Assembly (NCBI RefSeq): GCF_022664535.1
Contig: NZ_JAKUJY010000014.1
Coordinates: 1-64,000, forward strand
Length of the DNA: 64,000 nt
Reading direction: 5' to 3'
DNA from: Sphingobium trunci
GTDB lineage: Bacteria; Pseudomonadota; Alphaproteobacteria; Sphingomonadales; Sphingomonadaceae
The translations under genes were made by a program, and so were the position numbers. The stretch's first letter is position 1. Every line of letters starts with the position of its first letter. The notes beneath the pieces were generated by a model, which saw only the letters and a list, made by a program, of their open reading frames with translations, did no database searches and was not told the origin of the DNA. This document shows positions 16,419 through 26,122 of this stretch, piece by piece.

Positions 16419-17270
16419 TCAGGCGTGATCCGCGCCCGGCCCCAGATCGATGCCGAGCGCCTTCCGGTTCCGTTCCGATGCGGCGCGCGAAGGGCCCAGA
16501 TCATAGGGCGGCGCCTCTATCGCCCCGCCGTCCACGACCAGCGTCGTGCCGGTCACATGGCCCGACAGCTCCGACGCGTAGAACAGGATCACATTGGCGA
16601 CGTCTTCAGGCGTGCCGAGGCGGCCGAGCGGGATGCGGGCGATTTCGGCCTGCACATGGTCCACGCCCATGCGCGCGGCCGTGCGCGGCGTGACGGTCAG
16701 GCCCGGCGCCACGGCATTGATGCGGATACCATATCCACCCAGTTCCACCGACAGGCTGCGGACGAGGTGGATCAGCGCCGCCTTGGCCGCGCCATAGGCG
16801 GAGCGGAACGGCATCGCCCCGATCCCGCCGGCCGACGCCATGCCGACGATCGTTCCCGGCATCTTGCGCCGGATGAAGCTGCGTGCCGCGGCCTGGCACA
16901 GGAAATAGAAATAGCGCAGGTTGCGGTCCTGGTCCCGGTCCCATTCCGCCTCGGTCACCTCGATCACGCTGCCGAATTTCGCCGCGCCCACGATGGTGAC
17001 CAGAATGTCGAAGCCACCCAGCCCGGCGATGCTCTGCTCGATCAGCCGCTCGCCCGCGCCGCTCTCCAGAATGTCCGCCTGCAACGCGACGGCGCGCCCG
17101 CCCGCCTCGTGCAATTGGGCAACGACGGCTTGCGCTCGCTCCAGTTCCAGATCGGCGACGGCGACGGCGCATCCCGCCAGCGACAGGCGATGCGCGGTGG
17201 CAGCGCCAATGCCCTGCCCGCCACCGACGACCAGGGCGACCTTGCCCGACAGGCCGAACAGATCGATCAT
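16419..17270 (-). CDS. Short-chain dehydrogenase/reductase
   Basis: NAD(P)-dependent oxidoreductase, 283 residues, classical SDR. The cofactor motif is VGGGQGIGAA near residue 16; the active site is SAGGIGAMPFRSAYGAAK with the Tyr-x3-Lys pair. The end carries an unusual tail, GGAIEAPPYDLGPSR and on. It is a clear paralogue of the SDR at 32601-33476, sharing ILVTIVGAxKxxS, D-x-DQ-x2-NLRYF and the A-P-x-YDL-x2-SR tail, which suggests a subfamily with a common substrate type. It is the last gene of the operon ACAD, ligase, hydrolase, SDR; its ATG directly follows the hydrolase stop. Confidence 0.85.
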   Translation of the reverse strand: MIDLFGLSGKVALVVGGGQGIGAATAHRLSLAGCAVAVADLELERAQAVVAQLHEAGGRAVALQADILESGAGERLIEQSIAGLGGFDILVTIVGAAKFGSVIEVTEAEWDRDQDRNLRYFYFLCQAAARSFIRRKMPGTIVGMASAGGIGAMPFRSAYGAAKAALIHLVRSLSVELGGYGIRINAVAPGLTVTPRTAARMGVDHVQAEIARIPLGRLGTPEDVANVILFYASELSGHVTGTTLVVDGGAIEAPPYDLGPSRAASERNRKALGIDLGPGADHA

Positions 17271-18011
17271 TCAGCCCGCTGCCGCCTTCGCGCCCAGTCT
17301 CTCCCGGAACAGCGCGACCGACCTGGCATAGGCGCGTTCGGCCGCCGGTTCGTGATAATCGTCATTGCCCGGCACGCCATAGCCATGGGTGCTGCCGGGA
17401 AGCTGCTCCATCTCGTAATCGATCCGGTTCTCGTCGAGCGCCGTCCGCAACCGCTCGATCGCGCTGGGGCTGAGATAGGGGTCCGTTTCAGGCAGGCCGA
17501 AATAGATGCGCGCACTGATCCGGTCTAGGTGACGATGCGGCGAATTTTCCGCACGCGTCGCCATGAAGCCCGGATGGAGCGAGGCCACCGCCGCGATCCG
17601 ATCCGGCAATGCCTGGGCGGCGGTCACCGCCAGCCTGCCACCCATGCAATAGCCGATGATGCCTGCCGGTCCCTTCGGCGCCGCCGGATCGCCCGCCGCC
17701 GCGTCGAGGCAGGCCGCCACGTCCTGCGCGCAGCGCTCCGGCGTGATGACCGCGTTCAGCTCCGCCATCCTGTCGAGATCGGTGATATTCTCGATCTGCC
17801 CCTGCCCCGCGCTACGATAGAAGAGGTTGGGCATCACCACGTAGAAGCCGTCGCGCGCATAGCGGCGCGCCTGGTCGTAGAGCGCGGGCCGCATCCCCAT
17901 GCCGTCCATCAACAGGACAAGGGTCGCGACCGGCCGTTCCGGCGTGGCGACGAAAGCCGGCATTTCCCCATCGGGCGTCCCGATGCTGATCCGTTCCTCG
18001 CGCAGCGTCAT
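17271..18011 (-). CDS. Dienelactone hydrolase family protein
   Basis: Cytoplasmic alpha/beta hydrolase of 246 residues in the DLH family. The catalytic triad can be placed: Cys122 in GIIGYCMGGR, Asp177 in GLPETDPYL and His209 in PGSTHGYGV. Family members open enol-lactones or other esters and thioesters. Its place between an acyl-CoA ligase and an SDR suggests a hydrolytic step in the same pathway rather than chlorocatechol metabolism. Start ATG 18011 follows the ligase stop by 36 bp. Confidence 0.87.
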   Translation of the reverse strand: MTLREERISIGTPDGEMPAFVATPERPVATLVLLMDGMGMRPALYDQARRYARDGFYVVMPNLFYRSAGQGQIENITDLDRMAELNAVITPERCAQDVAACLDAAAGDPAAPKGPAGIIGYCMGGRLAVTAAQALPDRIAAVASLHPGFMATRAENSPHRHLDRISARIYFGLPETDPYLSPSAIERLRTALDENRIDYEMEQLPGSTHGYGVPGNDDYHEPAAERAYARSVALFRERLGAKAAAG

Positions 18012-18047
18012 TTCCTTTTCCTCTCCTGCCTGTGCCTGTCCGGCCTG

Positions 18048-19559
18048 TCAGAATGCATATTTTTCCGCGAACATGGTACGCAATGCGGGCCTGCTGATCT
18101 TCAATGAATTGGTCCGCGGCATTTCATCGACATATTCATAGCCGGTCGGAACGAAATAGGCAGGCATCCGCGCGCGCCCGAACGCCTCCAGTTCCTCCGG
18201 GGTCGGGGCGGGCCTGCCGGGGAAAGGCTCGATGATCGCGATCGGCACCTCGCCCAGCCGCTTGTCCTTGATGCCCAGCACCGCGACCTCGCGCACGCCT
18301 TCATGCTGGCGCAGCACGTCCGCCACCTCCTCCGGCAGCACCTTGAAGCCGCCGCGGTTGATCGCCTCGTCGGCACGGCCGTGCAGATAGAGGAAGCCGT
18401 CCTCGTCGATCGACGCCAGGTCGGTCGTCGCGACCCAGTCGGGACCATGGCGGTCGGTCTTGAGCCAGAGAATGCCCTTCTCGCGCGGGGGCAAGGGCGT
18501 TTCGGAACCGCGCTCCGTCACTTTCGCCTGCATGTCGGGGCGCAGGCGCCCGACCGACCCCATCTTGCTGTCGCCGAAGGTCCGCCGGTCGGCCAGCGAC
18601 CAGCTTGCAATGCCGCCCATGAATTCGGACGCGCCATAGTCGATCAGGATGGGCACGCCATATTTCGCCTCGAACGCCCTTTGCGTCTCCACCGGCAGCG
18701 GCGCGGAGCCGGTGCGCAGCGCGATCAGCGAGGACAGGTCCTCGGGCGGGATGTCCGCCTCCATGACCATGGAGATCATGGCGGGCATCAGGCTCAACAG
18801 CTTGGGACGGAAACGCTTGACCGACCGGTGCCAGCCTTCGACCGTGAAGCGGTCGTGCAGGATGATCGGCCGCCCCTGATAGAGCGCCGTCACCGTGTTC
18901 CACAGCCCCGCCGAATGGGCGAAGGTGCTGAAGATCAGCGTGCCGGAGCGCTTGAGCGAAGGCCCTTCGTCCGGCTTCGCGCCGGGTTCGGAACTGTTCG
19001 AATAGCCGAGCGCCTTCATGAAGGTCTTGCGGTCGACCAGGAAGCGCTTGGGATCGCCCGTGGTGCCGCTGCTGATCCGTTCCAGCACCGTGTCGGGCGG
19101 ATTATTGCCGAACGGACCGGGACCGGCACGATCGAGGCCGTCGACGATCCTGACCGGATCGGCATCGCCGATATGCAGCGACAAGGCGATGGCGCCGATC
19201 CTGCGTGCGACGGCGATGGCGGCTTCGGTCCAGTCCTGCGGCGCGGCGAGGATCGCGGGCCGGTTGAACTTTTCCAGGTCGGACGCATATTTTTCCTGCG
19301 CGACATGCGGATTGATCGGCGTGATGCAGTTCCCGGCCATCAGCAGGCCCAGTGCCCCCGCCACCATGGCGGGATGGTTGCGCGCCACCCAGGACACGGC
19401 CTGCCCCGGCTCCACGCCGCCCGCGCGCAGCGCCTTGCCGACCCCTTCGGCCACCGCCGACAGCTCGCCCCAGCTATAGCCCCGCTCCTCGTACCACAAG
19501 GCGGTCGCGGCCGGATCGATCGCGGCGACGGCCCGGAAATGCTGTTCGATATCCGTCAT
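18048..19559 (-). CDS. AMP-dependent acyl-CoA synthetase/ligase
   Basis: ANL-superfamily enzyme, 503 residues, that activates a carboxylic acid to its CoA thioester through an acyl-adenylate. Motifs in order: P-loop ISSGTTGDPKRF near residue 163, DYGASEFMGG in the adenylate site, TTDLASIDEDGFLYLHGRADEAINRGGFKV as hinge region, and PRTNSLKISRPAL with the C-terminal catalytic Lys. It follows the one-chain double ACAD by 13 bp and precedes the DLH gene, so it probably activates the substrate of this operon. The acid is not known. Confidence 0.9.
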   Translation of the reverse strand: MTDIEQHFRAVAAIDPAATALWYEERGYSWGELSAVAEGVGKALRAGGVEPGQAVSWVARNHPAMVAGALGLLMAGNCITPINPHVAQEKYASDLEKFNRPAILAAPQDWTEAAIAVARRIGAIALSLHIGDADPVRIVDGLDRAGPGPFGNNPPDTVLERISSGTTGDPKRFLVDRKTFMKALGYSNSSEPGAKPDEGPSLKRSGTLIFSTFAHSAGLWNTVTALYQGRPIILHDRFTVEGWHRSVKRFRPKLLSLMPAMISMVMEADIPPEDLSSLIALRTGSAPLPVETQRAFEAKYGVPILIDYGASEFMGGIASWSLADRRTFGDSKMGSVGRLRPDMQAKVTERGSETPLPPREKGILWLKTDRHGPDWVATTDLASIDEDGFLYLHGRADEAINRGGFKVLPEEVADVLRQHEGVREVAVLGIKDKRLGEVPIAIIEPFPGRPAPTPEELEAFGRARMPAYFVPTGYEYVDEMPRTNSLKISRPALRTMFAEKYAF

Positions 19560-19572
19560 TTCCGTCTCTCCC

Positions 19573-21858
19573 TTATTCCGCCGCGGCGGCCGTCACGGCG
19601 CCGCTGGCCCGGTCATCGTCCGCCCACAGGTCGCGGGGCATGCCCAGCACCCGTTCGGCCAGCTTGTTGCGGTGAATCTCGCTGGTTCCCCCGCCGATGG
19701 TGGAGGCCCGCGTCGAGAGATAGGCCCTGGTCCACTTGCTTTCGACCAGACCGGCGGCGCCCTGGACATCGATCATCAGTTCGAACAAGGCCCGCTCCGT
19801 TTCCTGCCCGACCAGCTTGGAGATGGAGGTTTCCGCGCCCGGATTGTCCCCGCTCGCAAAGCGGGCGACGTTGCGCAGGCCGTGCAGGCGAACGATCTGC
19901 GTCGACACCCATGCCTTTGCCAGCCGGTCGCGCAGCGCCGGGTCCGGCCCCCATTGGCCCTCATGCTTCAGCAGCGTCCGGGCGATCCGTTCGACGGTCC
20001 CGGCCTGCGCCGCCTGCGAACCCAGGAAATTGGTCAGATGCTCGCCGACCATGGTGGTGCGGTTGACGTTCCACCCGTCGTTCATCCGTCCGACGATATT
20101 GGTCAGCGGAACCCGCACATCGTCCAGGAACACCTCGTTGAAATGGAAATCGCCATTGTTGCGGCGGATCGGGCGAACCTCCACCCCCGGCGCGTTCATC
20201 GGGATCAGCACGACGCTGATGCCCTCATGCTTGGGCCGCGACGGATCGGTGCGGATCAGCGCATACATCCAGTCGGCGATCTGCGCCTGGCTGGTCCAGA
20301 TCTTGTGCCCGTTGATGACCAGTTCATCGCCGTCGATCACGCCGCGCGTGGCGAGCGAGGCCAGGTCCGATCCCGCGCCCCGTTCCGAAAATCCCCCGGC
20401 CCACAATATGTCCGACCGGCGCGTCGGCTCCAGCAGCTTGCGCTGCTCTTCCGATCCGTGCGCGATCAGCGTCGGGCCGACCAGCATCAGGCCGCGATTG
20501 CCCGGCAGGGGCGGCAGGCCGCGCCGCGCCATCTCGGCATAATAGAGCACCTGCTGGGTGAAGCTCGCTTCCCTGCCCCCGGCCCATTTCGCCCAGTGCA
20601 GCGCGGTCCATCCCGCTTCGGCCAGTTCCGCCTGCCAGGCGCGGCGCGCGTCCATCCCGCTGCGGCGCAGTTCCGCGAGCCGCTCGGCGGGGACATGGGC
20701 GTCCAGCCACTGCCGGAAATCGGCGATGAACGCCTCATCCTCCTCGGACGGCACGAAGCCCAGATCGGGGGCATTCTCCTCCGCCCGGTCCTGCGTGGGG
20801 TCCTGCGCGGCCCTGGGCGCGGCCAGTCCCGCCAGAAACTGATCGCCCAGATGGCGGACATGGGCGTCGGGCGTTCCCAGGCTGATTTCGACCTGCTTGG
20901 CGCGCCGCATCAACAGGTGAAGATCATGCTCCCATGTGCAGCCGATCGCGCCGTGCATCTGCACCGCTTCCGCCGTGACGAAACGGGCGGCGCGGCCCGC
21001 CTCCGCCTTGGCGAGGCGCGCGGCGATCTCGTCCGGCAGCCCGTCCTTCACCGATCGCAGCGCACCCCAGAGCGCCGAGCGCGCCCCTTCCAGCGCGAGG
21101 AGGCAATCGGCCATCTTCTGCTTGAGCGCCTGGAAGCGGCCGATGGGCTGGCCGAACTGGTGCCGCTGCAGCGCATAGTCGCAGGTCAGGTCGAGCGCCG
21201 TCTGCGCGGCGCCCAGCGCCTCGGCGGCGATCAGCACATAGGCGAGCGACACCACCCCGTCTGCGGGCGCCTGCGAAACGGGCAGCGCAGGCGCGGACTC
21301 AAGCGTCAGGCGCGCCTGCGGACGCGTGAAGTCCAGCCCCGGCTGCACCGTCCGCGTGACGCCGGGACCGGCCAGGTCGACCAGCCACCAGCGGCCTTCG
21401 CCATGCAGCAGCACCGCATCCAGCAGCCCGCCTTCGAACAGGTCGCCCACCTCGCCGCTGATCCTGCCGTCCGCGACCTGCAATGCGGGAAGCCCCGACC
21501 GGGTGGAAAGGCCCGCCCCGACGATCCGGCTGCCGGACAGGATATCCGCGGCCGCCCGCTCCGCGGCCGACCCCTCGCCCGATGCCACTATATGCGATGC
21601 CAGCGCGGTGCTGACGACGGGTACGGGCGCGACCGCTCCGCCCAGCGTCTCGGCAATGGCGCAATCCTCGGCCAGCCCCAGGCCAAGCCCCTGCCAGCGT
21701 TCGGGCAGGCTGACGCCGACCAGTCCCAGCTCCGCCAGTTGCGTCCAGAGCGGGCGATGCAGCGGCACGGCATCGTCGGCCGCGCGGCGCGCGGCGCTCC
21801 TGTCGGGCACGAGCCGCCGCAGCGTGTCCACAATTTCCTGCTGAACCGAGACCGACAT
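19573..21858 (-). CDS. Acyl-CoA dehydrogenase with two ACAD modules in one chain
   Basis: FAD-dependent acyl-CoA dehydrogenase, 761 residues, about twice the usual length. Residues 1-370 form a beta-like module, ending in QRHQFGQPIGRFQALKQK and AVQMHGAIGCTWEHDLHL. Residues 390-761 form an alpha-like module with WAGGFSERGAGSDLAS, VINGHKIWTSQAQIADW and TIGGGTSEIHRNKLAERVLG. Single-chain double ACADs such as mycobacterial FadE34 (ChsE3) act on bulky steroid side-chain CoA esters; a bulky cyclic substrate is inferred here. Start 21858 is chosen because AGG lies five bases before it and the upstream frame would run through the TonB-receptor terminator at 21984-22008. First gene of a four-gene operon. 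Confidence 0.88.
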   Translation of the reverse strand: MSVSVQQEIVDTLRRLVPDRSAARRAADDAVPLHRPLWTQLAELGLVGVSLPERWQGLGLGLAEDCAIAETLGGAVAPVPVVSTALASHIVASGEGSAAERAAADILSGSRIVGAGLSTRSGLPALQVADGRISGEVGDLFEGGLLDAVLLHGEGRWWLVDLAGPGVTRTVQPGLDFTRPQARLTLESAPALPVSQAPADGVVSLAYVLIAAEALGAAQTALDLTCDYALQRHQFGQPIGRFQALKQKMADCLLALEGARSALWGALRSVKDGLPDEIAARLAKAEAGRAARFVTAEAVQMHGAIGCTWEHDLHLLMRRAKQVEISLGTPDAHVRHLGDQFLAGLAAPRAAQDPTQDRAEENAPDLGFVPSEEDEAFIADFRQWLDAHVPAERLAELRRSGMDARRAWQAELAEAGWTALHWAKWAGGREASFTQQVLYYAEMARRGLPPLPGNRGLMLVGPTLIAHGSEEQRKLLEPTRRSDILWAGGFSERGAGSDLASLATRGVIDGDELVINGHKIWTSQAQIADWMYALIRTDPSRPKHEGISVVLIPMNAPGVEVRPIRRNNGDFHFNEVFLDDVRVPLTNIVGRMNDGWNVNRTTMVGEHLTNFLGSQAAQAGTVERIARTLLKHEGQWGPDPALRDRLAKAWVSTQIVRLHGLRNVARFASGDNPGAETSISKLVGQETERALFELMIDVQGAAGLVESKWTRAYLSTRASTIGGGTSEIHRNKLAERVLGMPRDLWADDDRASGAVTAAAAE

Positions 21859-21983
21859 CATCACCTGCACGCTTATATTATCTTGCCCTGCGACGGATCG
21901 CACGGATGGCCCGGCGCTGCAAAAGTGCAATCGGCAGAGGATTGATGTCTGATCGTCCTTAAAATGGCTTCCGGAACGGAATA

Positions 21984-22008
21984 AGGGCTGCGGCACAGCC
22001 GCAGCCCT
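21984..22008 (-). terminator. Terminator of the TonB-dependent receptor gene
   Basis: A near-perfect 11-bp stem (AGGGCTGCGGC with GCCGCAGCCCT around ACA) lies 23 bp past the minus-strand receptor stop and is followed on that strand by TTATTCC. It separates the receptor from the ACAD operon. Confidence 0.7.
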
Positions 22009-22030
22009 CATCCCCCCCTAGCCCGAAGCC

Positions 22031-24541
22031 TCAGAAACGATAGCGCGCTTCGACGAAATACATGCGCGGCGGGCCGTAAGCCACGGAGTCGACGCCGAAC
22101 TGCCAGATGCCCGTGCCGCCGACCCGATAGAGTTTGTTGGTGACGTTGGTGGCATTGAGCGACAGGTCGAACCGGTCGGCGATGTTGTTGAACTCCAGCC
22201 GCATGTCGAAGGTCGTGTAGCCCGGCGCGATATTCGCCCCTTGCGCGACCGAATTCAGCGGCACGCCGCCGTTGAACAGCACCGCACCGATCGCCGGCAG
22301 TACGAAGCTGGAGTCGTTCAGATAGAATTTGCTCTGATAGGTCATGGACGGAATGAAGGCGATTTCCGCGCCGTCATTCAGCGTGTGGTGGAAACGGCCC
22401 TGGATGTTCAGCTTGTGACGGCTGTTCTGGCCCGGAATATTCCCCGCCATGTAATTATTGTCCACCTGCAGGTTGAGCGCCCGATAGGCCGCAAGCTGCG
22501 AAGGCGTCAGGATGAAGGGCGCGATCGCATTGGCGGCGGCGACCGACACGTCCTGGAACTTCAGATATTTGGCGTCGACGAAGGTATAGTTGCCCGACAG
22601 GCGGAACCAGTCGGTCAGGTTCAGCACCATGTCGGTGTCGAAGCCGCGATAGCGGGTCTTTCCGGCATTCTGGATGGTGGTGACCAGCGCCCCGCCCGAA
22701 AGGTCGAGATAGGACCGCTGCGCCCCCTTATAATTATCCCAGAAGCCTTCGATGTTGAAGGTAGACCGCCGTCCGCCGATCAGGAAGGCAGCCTTCATGC
22801 CGGCATAGAAGTCATCGACATTTTCCGGCCCGAAGTCGGCCAGCGTGCCGCCACGGCCGTTGAAGCCGCCGCGCTTGTACCCGTGGCGATAGCCGCCATA
22901 GAGCAGAACGTCGTCGGTGACCTTGTAGTCGACGCCGCCATTATAGCTCCAGCCCTTGAACTTGCGCGATCCGTTCAGGACCTGGCAGGTGGCGCCCGTC
23001 GGGAGCAGTGATGCGACGCAATTCTCGCCCGATGCATCGAGCGGCGCCACCGCCAGGAACCGGGGCGCATTGTTCACCAGGACCGAACGGTCGGAGATAT
23101 CGTCCCAGGTATGCCGCGCCGCGGCCGTGAAGGACAGTTGATCGTTCGCCTTGAAGGTGAAGGAACTGAAGAGCGACTTGCTGCTGTAGCGCGACTGGCG
23201 ATATTGATGGTCGAAACCGCCCGTGTCGAAGGTCAGCGTCGGGACGTTGATCTTGTCGTTGGCGCCGGGCTGGCGGGTGTTGTCGATATTGCCGCCGACA
23301 ATATATTCGACCGGTCCGACATTGCCCTGCAACTGCAATTCTTCGTAGAATTGGCGGTTCTTCAGGGGCCGCCCCGGCCGAACCAGGTTGATTGCCGGGA
23401 AAGGCGAACCGTCGACGTCGGCCGGATTATTACCATAGCCCTCGGCCGAGATATAGCTCACGATATTCTTGAGGCGCAGATTGTCCGTCGCCTCCCAGGT
23501 CGTGGTGTTGATCGCCGCCCAGGTGCTGGAACGGGGACGGGTCAGGTCCGTATCGACATCGGCAATGCGCGGATTGTCGGGCAGCAGCGTCGGGAAATAG
23601 GCGCCGATCGCTCCGGCGAGCTGCGTCCCTGTCCGCAATTGATGGAGCTGGGAGCTCGCCCTGTTGCGGTCGCCATGCCAGGTGAGGATCGTCGTATTCT
23701 CGATCGAATCGCTCAGGTTGAGCCGCAGCGTGCCGCGAAATTCCAGCACATCCTGATTATAGATGTCCGTTCGCGGGAGAAGGACGGTGCCGGGCCCGGA
23801 AAATTGCCCGGTGAGGAAATTGAAGGTCGCGCCGTTGGTAAAGGAAGCGGCCGAATCCACGCGTCCGGCAACAGTTTCCACATAGCCCTTGCGATGCCAG
23901 GCAAATCCGGCAAGCCGCAAGGCACCAATGTCTCCAAGCGGAAGATTGAGTGCTGCTTCCAGCTGGGCATTGTCATAAGTGCCGAGCTGCCCGCGAACAT
24001 AGCCCTCGAACTTGTCGCTGGGCGTCTGGGGCACGAACAGGACTGCACCACCGGTCGTATTGCGCCCGAACAACGTGCCCTGCGGTCCTTTCAGGACCTG
24101 GACCGACGCCAGGTCGAAATATTGGGGCGGCAGGGTCGGCATCTGGAACGGAGGGCTGAGCGGAACGTCCGCGAAATAGGTCTCCACGCTTCCCGTCGCG
24201 GCGCCGAAGAACTGGCCGCGGCCGCGAATGGCGAAGGATGGTAGCGCGCCGTTGCCGGAATCCGCGCTGGTGACAAGGCCGGGAACCGACTTGGAAAGGT
24301 CGAACGCGCTGGAGACGGCCCGCTCGTTCAGCATGTCCTGGGAAAAGGCGGTGATGGCCACCGGCACATTCTGCAGGCTTTCCGACACGCGGCGCGCGGT
24401 GACGATGATGTCACTGGTCGAACCGAAATCTTGATTGGCTTGGCTCTCCTGCGGAGCCTCTGACTGTGCCAGCGCCGGAGTGGCAAGGCAGGTCATGATC
24501 GCCGCGCACGACGACAGGAAACGGGTTCTGTCAAAAGACAT
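22031..24541 (-). CDS. TonB-dependent outer-membrane receptor
   Basis: Active importer of 836 residues in the outer membrane. A signal peptide (FLSSCAAIMTCLATPALAQ) is followed by the TonB box DIIVTARR near residue 45. The plug domain contains VPVAITAFSQDML, SFAIRGRGQ and VQVLKGPQGTLFGRNTTGGAV, and a 22-strand-type barrel ends in YFVEARYRF. In sphingomonads such receptors take up plant, terpenoid or aromatic compounds as well as siderophores; no iron-related gene is near. It is transcribed away from the P450 gene and lies upstream of the ACAD operon, so it probably imports that pathway's substrate. Confidence 0.92.
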   Translation of the reverse strand: MSFDRTRFLSSCAAIMTCLATPALAQSEAPQESQANQDFGSTSDIIVTARRVSESLQNVPVAITAFSQDMLNERAVSSAFDLSKSVPGLVTSADSGNGALPSFAIRGRGQFFGAATGSVETYFADVPLSPPFQMPTLPPQYFDLASVQVLKGPQGTLFGRNTTGGAVLFVPQTPSDKFEGYVRGQLGTYDNAQLEAALNLPLGDIGALRLAGFAWHRKGYVETVAGRVDSAASFTNGATFNFLTGQFSGPGTVLLPRTDIYNQDVLEFRGTLRLNLSDSIENTTILTWHGDRNRASSQLHQLRTGTQLAGAIGAYFPTLLPDNPRIADVDTDLTRPRSSTWAAINTTTWEATDNLRLKNIVSYISAEGYGNNPADVDGSPFPAINLVRPGRPLKNRQFYEELQLQGNVGPVEYIVGGNIDNTRQPGANDKINVPTLTFDTGGFDHQYRQSRYSSKSLFSSFTFKANDQLSFTAAARHTWDDISDRSVLVNNAPRFLAVAPLDASGENCVASLLPTGATCQVLNGSRKFKGWSYNGGVDYKVTDDVLLYGGYRHGYKRGGFNGRGGTLADFGPENVDDFYAGMKAAFLIGGRRSTFNIEGFWDNYKGAQRSYLDLSGGALVTTIQNAGKTRYRGFDTDMVLNLTDWFRLSGNYTFVDAKYLKFQDVSVAAANAIAPFILTPSQLAAYRALNLQVDNNYMAGNIPGQNSRHKLNIQGRFHHTLNDGAEIAFIPSMTYQSKFYLNDSSFVLPAIGAVLFNGGVPLNSVAQGANIAPGYTTFDMRLEFNNIADRFDLSLNATNVTNKLYRVGGTGIWQFGVDSVAYGPPRMYFVEARYRF

Positions 24542-24858
24542 TCATTCCTCCCCTATAAAGTAATTTAGTCTTTTATTGAAACGAACCAACTCGATATGCC
24601 TGACTGGCCCGGCCGGTGGAGCTTTGCTCTCGGTGAGGACGGGCTTTCCGCTGGTCAACCTCCTTCCTATTGTGTTGAAACGCTATCATATTAACTGACG
24701 AGTGCAAATATCGCCATGCAATCATGCGGGGCAATTATGCGGTTTCTCAAAAATTGATGCGAATTCCCCCTCAAAGGGATAGTAAGGGAGATTGTAGGGT
24801 GGTCCATAATGAACCATCCTCGCCGACGATAAGCCTATAAGAGAGGACGACGAGGCAG
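24542..24858. promoter_or_regulatory. Divergent TonB receptor / P450 promoter region with operator-like palindrome
   Basis: About 315 bp between divergent genes, AT-richer than its surroundings. An imperfect inverted repeat at 24798-24818 reads GGTGGTCCAT, a central A, then ATGAACCATC (8 of 10 pairs match). It lies about 40 bp before the P450 ATG and is a plausible operator for a GntR- or TetR-type regulator. No regulator gene adjoins it. A purine-rich GAGG precedes the P450 start. Confidence 0.45.
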
Positions 24859-26091
24859 ATGGCGACATCCGCACCTGAACGCACCAGACCGGCGCAGGCG
24901 GCGCCGGACCACGTACCCCCGCATCTGATCCGTTCCTTCAACATCTACGGACCGGAACTGGAGGAATGCCCCTTCACCTTCGTGGCGAAGGCGCATGAGG
25001 GGCCCGACGTCTTCTGGGCGCCCGATGCGCGCCTCACCCGCGACGGCACCTGGATCGTCACGCGGGCGCAGGACATCCGCTTCGTCATGTCGAACCCGCA
25101 AATCTTCTCCTCCAAGGGGCAATCGGGCTTTTCGCAACTGATCGGCGAAAATTGGGACATGCTGCCGCTGGAGATCGATCCGCCGCTGCACACGGCGTTC
25201 CGGCAGATCCTCAATCCCATCCTCTATCCCCGCGTGGTGGCGCGGATGCTGGAGGGGGTCATCCAGCGCGCCAACGCCCTGATCGACGATGTGGCGGACA
25301 AGGATGGCTGCGAATTCATGTCGGCCTTCGGCACGCCCTTCCCGATCTCCATCTTCATGCAGCTCATGGGCCTGCCGGAACAGTGGATGCCGGTCTTCCT
25401 GATCTGGGAAGAGGATCTGCTGCGCGGATCGACCATGGCGCGGCGGGTGGCGGCGGCGAAGTCCATCCGCCTCTATCTCGACACGCTCGCCGCCGAACGG
25501 CGCGCCAATCCCAGGGACGACCTCGCCTCGCTGGTCGTCACCTCGAAGATCGAGGGCAGGCCATGGACCGACGATGAAATCATCGGCGCGCTCTACCTCT
25601 TCTTCGTCGGCGGGCTGGACACGGTGGCCTCGTCGCTCGGCTGGTTCTTCGAATATCTCGCCACCCATCCCGAACAGCAGCAATGGCTGCGCGAAAATCC
25701 CTCCGAAATCCCGCACGCGGTCGAGGAACTGATCCGGCGCTTTTCGGTCGTCACCTCCAGCCGGCAATGCACGCAGGATATCGAACTGGGCGGCGTGACG
25801 ATGAAGAAGGGCGACTGGGTGTCCATCACCCATGCGCTCGGCAGCCTCGATCCCCGCGAATTCGACAATCCGATGGAGGTCGATTTCCAGCGCAAGGGCA
25901 TCCGCCATTTCGGCTTCGCCTTCGGGCCGCATTTCTGCATCGGGTCGCATCTGGCCCGCCGCGAACTGGCGGTCGCGCTGGAACTCTGGCTGTCGCGCAT
26001 CCCGCAATGGCGGATCAGGGAAGGCAGCACCGTCAAGCGCCATGGCAGCGGCGTCTTCGGCATCTCCCATCTGGAACTGGCCTGGGATTAG
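24859..26091 (+). CDS. Cytochrome P450
   Basis: Soluble bacterial class I-type P450, 410 residues, which would hydroxylate a substrate with electrons from a ferredoxin and reductase that are not in this window. Motifs: I-helix LYLFFVGGLDTVASS (oxygen-binding G-G-x-D-T), ExxR as EELIRR, and heme-binding FGFAFGPHFCIGSHLAR with the heme ligand at Cys360. Overall pattern is near the CYP101/CYP111-like monoterpene and aromatic P450s common in sphingomonads, but I cannot fix the CYP family. Divergent from the TonB receptor, which suggests that import and first oxidation are co-regulated. Confidence 0.92.
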   Translation: MATSAPERTRPAQAAPDHVPPHLIRSFNIYGPELEECPFTFVAKAHEGPDVFWAPDARLTRDGTWIVTRAQDIRFVMSNPQIFSSKGQSGFSQLIGENWDMLPLEIDPPLHTAFRQILNPILYPRVVARMLEGVIQRANALIDDVADKDGCEFMSAFGTPFPISIFMQLMGLPEQWMPVFLIWEEDLLRGSTMARRVAAAKSIRLYLDTLAAERRANPRDDLASLVVTSKIEGRPWTDDEIIGALYLFFVGGLDTVASSLGWFFEYLATHPEQQQWLRENPSEIPHAVEELIRRFSVVTSSRQCTQDIELGGVTMKKGDWVSITHALGSLDPREFDNPMEVDFQRKGIRHFGFAFGPHFCIGSHLARRELAVALELWLSRIPQWRIREGSTVKRHGSGVFGISHLELAWD

Positions 26092-26096
26092 GGCAT

Positions 26097-26116
26097 GGGG
26101 GGCGGCATCGCCCCCC
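26097..26116. terminator. Bidirectional stem-loop between P450 and SDR genes
   Basis: Six G plus CG pairs with CG plus six C around a GCAT loop, immediately after the P450 stop and 7 bp from the stop of the convergent SDR gene. Position and strength fit a shared terminator, though the T-tract is poor. Confidence 0.6.
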
Positions 26117-26122
26117 ACCCCT

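Noticed and set aside
21859-22011. N-terminal extension of the double ACAD frame
   Set aside because: It contains the terminator hairpin of the TonB receptor gene and has no ACAD-like sequence.
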